Assembly: GCA_023055505.1 (NCBI GenBank)
Contig: JALIRH010000039.1
Coordinates: 186,001-250,000, forward strand
From: Callipepla californica brunnescens
Lineage: Eukaryota > Chordata > Aves > Galliformes > Odontophoridae
Reading direction: 5' to 3'
Length of the DNA: 64,000 nt
The position numbers and the translations under genes are program-made. The notes beneath the pieces were generated by a model. It was not told the DNA's origin. It ran no database searches and saw only the letters and a program-made list of their open reading frames with translations. Positions within the stretch are counted from its first letter, which is position 1; each line of letters opens with the position of its first letter. Positions 58,101 to 64,000 of the stretch are shown piece by piece.

Positions 58101-61100
58101 ACTGCTAATCCCACACAGTAACACACAGGAAGGGGGGAACAGAGGAGCAAAAAGTATGCTTATTAGAAAGGAATGGTGTTCAAAAGGATTGCTTGTAAAG
58201 CAGATACAAGATAACAGGAAGCCTGTTGTAGGCATTTCTCCTTGGTTTGTCTGGTTGGTTACACCAGTGAACTGTTGATATGTCTTGTCAATAAACTGGG
58301 TAATAGACACCTAGGTTCAGCTTTATCACTGTGGCTCAGACTGTTAGGACAGAGTTGTGAGGTGCAATACCAGTGATAGCTGACTGTTCTCCTCTTTGTG
58401 CTTTTCAAATAATTCAAGAAAAGACCATATGGGAGACAAAATGGTTCTGCACTCAGAGAACGTGGAGCTGTACTGATTGCTTTATGTTAGCCACGTGCAG
58501 CTGCCAGAGCTGATGCAAGCTTTACTGACAATGAGAGCGTTAGAGTCACTCGTGACTTTCTTTTAACAATAGATCACGCAACAGCATGACAAGTGTTCAC
58601 ACCCAAACATTCACCCACTGCTGTACTTTTTCTGCTTTCTAACTTAGCAACAGAAATGTGAGAGAATTTAGGTGAAGTTATTTCCATTTTTCATTTTTTT
58701 TCCCATTGTTTCAGCATTGAGAGAACAGTAGCAGTGCCAATTTTCAGTCCCACAGTAACAGCTGATTCAGGAAAAGGGCTTAGTTTTTTGTTGTCTGGCT
58801 CATCTCCCCTAATGTTTATACTTCTGTACTTTGTCCTTTCCTTTCAGGATCGCCGTGTTCAGTTCAGTAGCTAAAACTGTGGGGTTTGAGTGGGAAGCAT
58901 GCTAATTCCAGGCAAGTTTCAGAATGTGGACTCAATCTGAGTTTATTTAAGGTAAGTCTTGAAACCAATTTGAAGTCTGAGTATTTTAACATGGACTTTC
59001 CAGTCTAATGACTAGGACAAATTGGATCTCACAGTATCATACACATACAGTAGCCTTTAATAGAACCAGTTTTTAGGAGCCAGGAGGGCTGTATATGTTT
59101 AAGGGAACTGGAGGGAAACACTCAGGAACACACATTTCTCTGACAGTTAAGGAGCAGATTTACAGTACTGTTAAGCATAAATTAAACCTGAGAATTAGAT
59201 CAATGCTTCTACATTGTTTTGTGCTAGCTAGGAGCATACGGTTTTATAAAATATATATATCTCCTATTAAAGCAAAAACATTACAATCATTGTTTCTTAT
59301 TTTAGCATAAGGAAATATAGTTGTTCCATGGTGCAATTGATGTTTTTGGAAGCAATTTAAATGTAATCACGTTGCTCTATAGAACATACTAAATATGTTT
59401 CTAATATACCAAGAGTGTTGTTGGCTTTTACACAAATTTCACTTTCAAAACACAAGGACTTTAGACACAGAAGTCTTGAATGTTTTAAGTAGCCATTAGC
59501 TCTTATTGTTAGCAGCTTTATGAAATATTCCTTGTTTGTATTGAAACAATCACTTCTCACCTCACTGCTACTGCTGTGACTGCTGTTCCCAGGAGCTTTG
59601 AACATCATATTCTAAAGCTTAAGAGGGCCACCAGACAGGACTCCAAGCATTTCTTATTCTTCTGCTATTTATATTGTATGCTATTCTGCTATTATGCCTT
59701 CAAAATTCTTTATTCTGTAAGAAGACACCAAGCTTCATGACTAATGGGAGTGCACAGGCCATGGAAAAAGATCTGTGGCAGTGTCAGGCTGCTGGGCAAA
59801 GGCTTAGAGATGGTGTCATGAGGGATTCAGATACATACAGACTTTTGTGATACTGCCATTGTGAGGAAAGTAATCTGGCTTTTCCTGTGGTTCGCTTCTT
59901 CTTGCTGCTCTGAGTTGTGCAGGGGAGGCAGCAGCTCTTGAGCTGCTGAAGCCCCATAGCAGCAGGTTCTGCTTCACACCTGTTGACTCTGTTTTACTGT
60001 GTATCTGCATTCCTGGTAGATTCTGTTTGTAGAGCTGGACCTCCAGGGAAAGATCAATGAGCAGATCACTGGAGCTCGCTGAGGTGAGATGGTGTAGCAA
60101 GAGAACTGCTCTTCCCTGGGCAGCAGCAGCACTCCTGCCAGCCAAGGCTTTGCTGGTACATGTGACAAGGAGAAAATTGGATCCTCCCTGAATACATTGA
60201 GACTTTTTTTCCTTTGAATGTACTGGGGCTGAACAAAATACTTCAGGGCTACCCGGCAAGCATGGCATGAAGCAGCCAAATTAATTACCTTTGTTTTTCA
60301 CAGCATCTTTCAGAGGCAAAATATAACAACTAATAGTTGGCTACTGATATTTTCAGCTACGTCTGAAAACTGTGGAGTAGTTTAAGTGGATGGTAGAGTA
60401 TCTGAGCATAATTATGCTCAGCAGTCACTGCTCTGAGACCAGCTGCACTGGGCTTCGGCTTGCATTGGAACAGCATCTAACATTTTTCAAGCCTATGTTT
60501 AAACTCCTAGGAAAACACTCATTTGACACACTCTTGGATGGTGGCTTTGAGCCTTCTACTGTGCATCTGTGATTCCAGAGAGCTTTTGTCAGATCACAAC
60601 TGTAAGCAGAATGCACCCAAGGCTGCCTTCCTATGCACCAGTGTATGGAAAGAACCAGCCTTAGTTCTTTTGGAGTCCCTGTTTTAAATGGCTCTAAACA
60701 GCACCAGAATTAGGCTCTGAATCTCAGCTGATGCATTATGATCTTTCTAGATTAATCGATTTTCTGTCCTCTGCATTTTATTTTTGCAGATAACTCTTAG
60801 CACTTATTTATTTGCACTACAGGGAGGCATCAAGATCTTAATCAGAATGTCTGCTGTCTTGTGCTGGGTGCTATGTGGTCCCACTGCTTTCTCCAGGTCT
60901 TCCTGCCTGCTACAAAAGCAGGCAGAGAGGATCATGTAGGGTTAAAAATCAACTGAGTTTAGGGTATTTTTGGAGTGAAGGAAAAAGATGAGTATAAAGG
61001 CAGCCCCACATTGCAGTTGGTAGCAGTCTAGCATGCTTGCTATTTTCCATAGCATTAGGTGGAGGTACAAGACTGGTGAAACACTGGTGGGATTGAGATA

Positions 61101-64000
61101 CAATAATATTAAGCAAAGAGACTTCCCTCTGTTCTTACTGTCTCAAACACTTCTTCAAGAAGTGTTCTGTATGGATGATGGGAAATCAGGGGAAGACAAA
61201 GCTTCTATGGTAGCTTGATAAACGTGATGTGAATACTTCTAGAAGCCATATTTTTCTGTGCTCCCTTCTCCCCATTTTCATTAGCGGGAGAGAGTGGTGC
61301 TGTGTGTGCTGGAGTGGCAATGTTTAGTAGTCAAGTGCAGTCTGCTCCCAAGTGCTTTGCTCCTGAACCCAGTTGTGGTTGCTAAGTGACAACAGCCTAA
61401 TTGACTCATAACTTTGACTAAGCCAAACATTCAAAAGCAAGAGAAGTGCTAAGGACAATGCAGCTCTTCTGCTGTCTATATAGTAAATCAGATTTGGTAC
61501 TAATATATTTTCTAGAGCAGACGAAGTTATTTATTTGCTGTTTTTCTCCAGTAAATTAGATATTATTCAGAGCTTTATAGAGAATTGCACTAATTGCTAT
61601 GGTAATCATAATAGGAAGCAATTACCATCAGTAAATAATTATTTCACCTTCCCAAACTTGTTTGACATCACCTGGCCTTAATTCCAGCTTTATAACGAGC
61701 ATTTTTCTGAAAACAAGAAAAGAACAGATATTATTATGGTCTTTGTTGGGGAGGGCTTGTGTATCAGAAAGCATAAACAGTTACTGAATCTTGTGATATT
61801 TCTAAATAGTCTGATCATATTGACATGACTGTCTTAGGACTGCTTTTTATTGTTGATTTAGCTTAGTGTAGGTAAAAATAAGAAATACCAGGATCTGTGT
61901 AAAGGCTTGAATCAATGTGAAGACAGACCAGATTGGTTTTCACTTGAATGAAACCAGCCATTGCTGTTACTTTCCTGTCTAAGGACTTTAAAGAAGACAC
62001 CTATATGAATATAGATTTTAGGATAAAAATTTACAGGACTAAATTGCCGTTTTAACTTCTAGTTGGAATTATACCAACTGATGTAATTCTGTGGCATGAG
62101 AGTGTCAAAATAGAATGCCTCACAACGACATTAAATAACATTTTAAAAACAAATTAATTCTGTGCATATTAATAGCTTTCCCATTTTCTTTTTGCAGCAA
62201 GTCCTTAATTTTATCCAATATTGCTTGATAAACTGTTTTTGTAATCCGCTATGTCTGATCTAGATTGAAAATTCCCTTTGATAAATAGCTTCAATTCCTC
62301 AGCTGCTAACGTTCATCAGACCTGGCAGAATGATAAATCCCCAAACTACTAATTACGAAGGTGCTGTGCTTTTCACAGAGGTAAATTGGAATACATCTTA
62401 TTTGGTGTTAGAAAAGATTAACTGGAAAGCACAGAGTGAAAGATATCCAAGACCAACACTGGATAATACCGAGGTGTACTACTAGCAAGGGTGCTTTCAT
62501 CTGAAGGTGTAGAGAGAATTGATGTTTCTCATCGAGCTCCAAGGTTCAACAGTGTTCTTCAGGGGCTACAGAGAAATACAGTCTGTATATGGAGGCTGGT
62601 GTTAGCAGAGCAGTTCAACAAAAAACAATGAGAAGCTTTCACTAACTTTCTTGTCCAGAGCCTTCATTGTGTACTTGGTGGCTCAGGTTTTGTTTGTCAT
62701 GACACAGTGCAAACCTGAAGTCTATCAAAATATGTTTCATTCCACTAGAACTGCAGAGAGAGCTCTGCAATGCTAAATAATGCAGGTGTTTTTCGCTGCT
62801 GGTTATTTCTACAATGGTTTATTGTCCTGGGCGTGATAATCAGAATAAGAGGATTCTCAGTGGGTTTGCTGCCTGAGAATGTTTGCAGAGTCCTGAACAG
62901 CACAGCACAGAAACAGAGTTTTAAGGCCAGATTTGCTGTTAATGTCTGTTTTATTCCACATGCAAACAATTTGCAGGAATAGCTGATGTTAACATATCTA
63001 GTGATCCACCTACACATTTTTATATGAGAAGATGTGATCTCGGTCTTTGCTTCTTAGGAAAGTAACTCTCCAAACAATGGGTTAGCAAAGCCCTGCCTCT
63101 GTGCTGATTTGTGCATTTGTTCAGCTTCAGAATTGTGCTATTGTTGCTGGTATGGCTTGTAGCCAGCCTGAAGCACAGGGAGAAAGCTGAGGGGAAAGAG
63201 CTGGAGAAGAGAAAGATGGACCAGTCTTAACAAAACTGAAGGAAGGGTTATAAAACATACCATTGTCGATTTCTCCTATAAACCCTTAAAATTAGGCACT
63301 TTGCTGCACATCCAGATAGCTGAATGTAATTAAAGAACTTGCTTAATGGGAGTTGATGTAAATGGAGTAAGGATTCATCTTGCTAGGTGCTTTCTTTAAA
63401 TGAAATATTATCTGTTCATGCATACCAATTATCAGAGAAAGTGTATGGCAGCTCCCTTGGGATAACTCCAGAATATGATCCTAATAATTCAGCATTTGGG
63501 ACAGTACAATACTGCATGTCTGGGCACCATGTGATTTAAGTGCTAAAAAAGTATGTGAACGGCTATTACAAGCACATCTTGCAATACCTATTTTTACAAA
63601 TAGCTGTTCAGTTTTCTGGTTTTATGTGGCTTGAAAGGGTACAATGCTGGCATGAGGCAGCTTTTCCAACAAAGCCATCAAATTGAAAAATGACACTCAA
63701 CCACTGAAGTATTCCCCAGTGGTGAGGTGACAGATGAAGATTGCTAAGGGATATAAGTGATGTGCTAAATCAGTTCTGACTCTCAAATTAGAAACAATTG
63801 GAATTAGAAGAGGAAAAAAAGTTGCTTCACTCAAGTCAAATATTAAAAGATACCGAATTACTAGTGTGAGGTAAATTCTGTGTGAAAGGCAGCTGGAGAT
63901 GTAAATTAATTAATGCAGATATATACATCACAGAAACCAATTTGTTCAACAAAACTGTAGCAGCATTTTGTTCCTCTTCCCAGGCAATTAACAGTTCAGA
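55131..64000. other. Intergenic sequence downstream of SHISAL2A, 8.9 kb
   Basis: No exon of the expected next gene (COA7 by human order) was recognised on either strand. The open frames here (for example 59816-60268 minus) have no recognisable protein. Two AT-rich stretches with repeated homeodomain-type cores, at 61550-61690 and 62200-62345, may be conserved regulatory DNA. Confidence 0.55.

Noticed and set aside
59816..60268. 150-codon minus-strand open frame downstream of SHISAL2A
   Set aside because: Considered as a COA7 exon or other gene; the translation matches nothing I know and overlaps another open frame of similar length.
55131..64000. Next gene of the human order (COA7 or ZYG11B)
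   Set aside because: I looked for Sel1-like repeats of COA7 on the minus strand and for other exons and saw none; the gene probably lies right of the window.

Overview
This is vertebrate nuclear DNA, almost certainly from a bird. Coding exons are short, carry canonical GT/AG splice sites and sit in long AT-rich introns. Several 5'-truncated fragments carry the 3' end typical of avian CR1 LINEs (core GGACTAGATGATCT followed by TTTCCAACC). No bacterial, phage or CRISPR features were seen.

Three protein-coding genes are recognisable by similarity recalled from memory. (1) The left 19.4 kb holds the 5' part of TUT4 (ZCCHC11), a terminal uridylyltransferase, on the minus strand. It has a GC-rich first exon and promoter near 19.3-19.5 kb, and coding exons at 10417-10978 (from the ATG), 8752-8912, 5291-5407, 2858-3035 and 715-803. 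These encode about the first 369 residues; the rest lies left of the window. (2) GPX7, an ER thioredoxin-type glutathione peroxidase, lies on the plus strand with three exons (22908-23114, 28150-28411, 30293-30456). It ends in a canonical KDEL, and its reading frame allows an N-terminal membrane anchor like that of its paralogue GPX8. (3) SHISAL2A (FAM159A), a small Shisa-like membrane protein, lies on the plus strand with three exons (42660-42841, 49178-49317, 54637-54683), a CpG-island promoter and a polyadenylation signal at 55105. The order TUT4-GPX7-SHISAL2A matches human 1p32.3, which supports all three calls.

The rest is non-coding: introns, a 3.4 kb head-to-head interval between TUT4 and GPX7, 11.5 kb between GPX7 and SHISAL2A, and 8.9 kb downstream of SHISAL2A. 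These contain CR1 fragments, simple repeats, a purine tract, a 20-bp hairpin in GPX7 intron 1, a pair of diverged inverted copies of an unnamed repeat at 31.4 and 33.0 kb, and an antisense coding-like remnant in SHISAL2A intron 1. The three genes are neighbours by ancient synteny; nothing in the sequence suggests a shared pathway. TUT4 acts in cytoplasmic RNA tailing, GPX7 in ER oxidative folding, and SHISAL2A is a membrane protein of unclear role.

I did not find a clearly new biological system. The observations most worth checking are the membrane-anchored reading of GPX7, the CR1 tail joined to its first exon, the inverted repeat pair and the antisense remnant.
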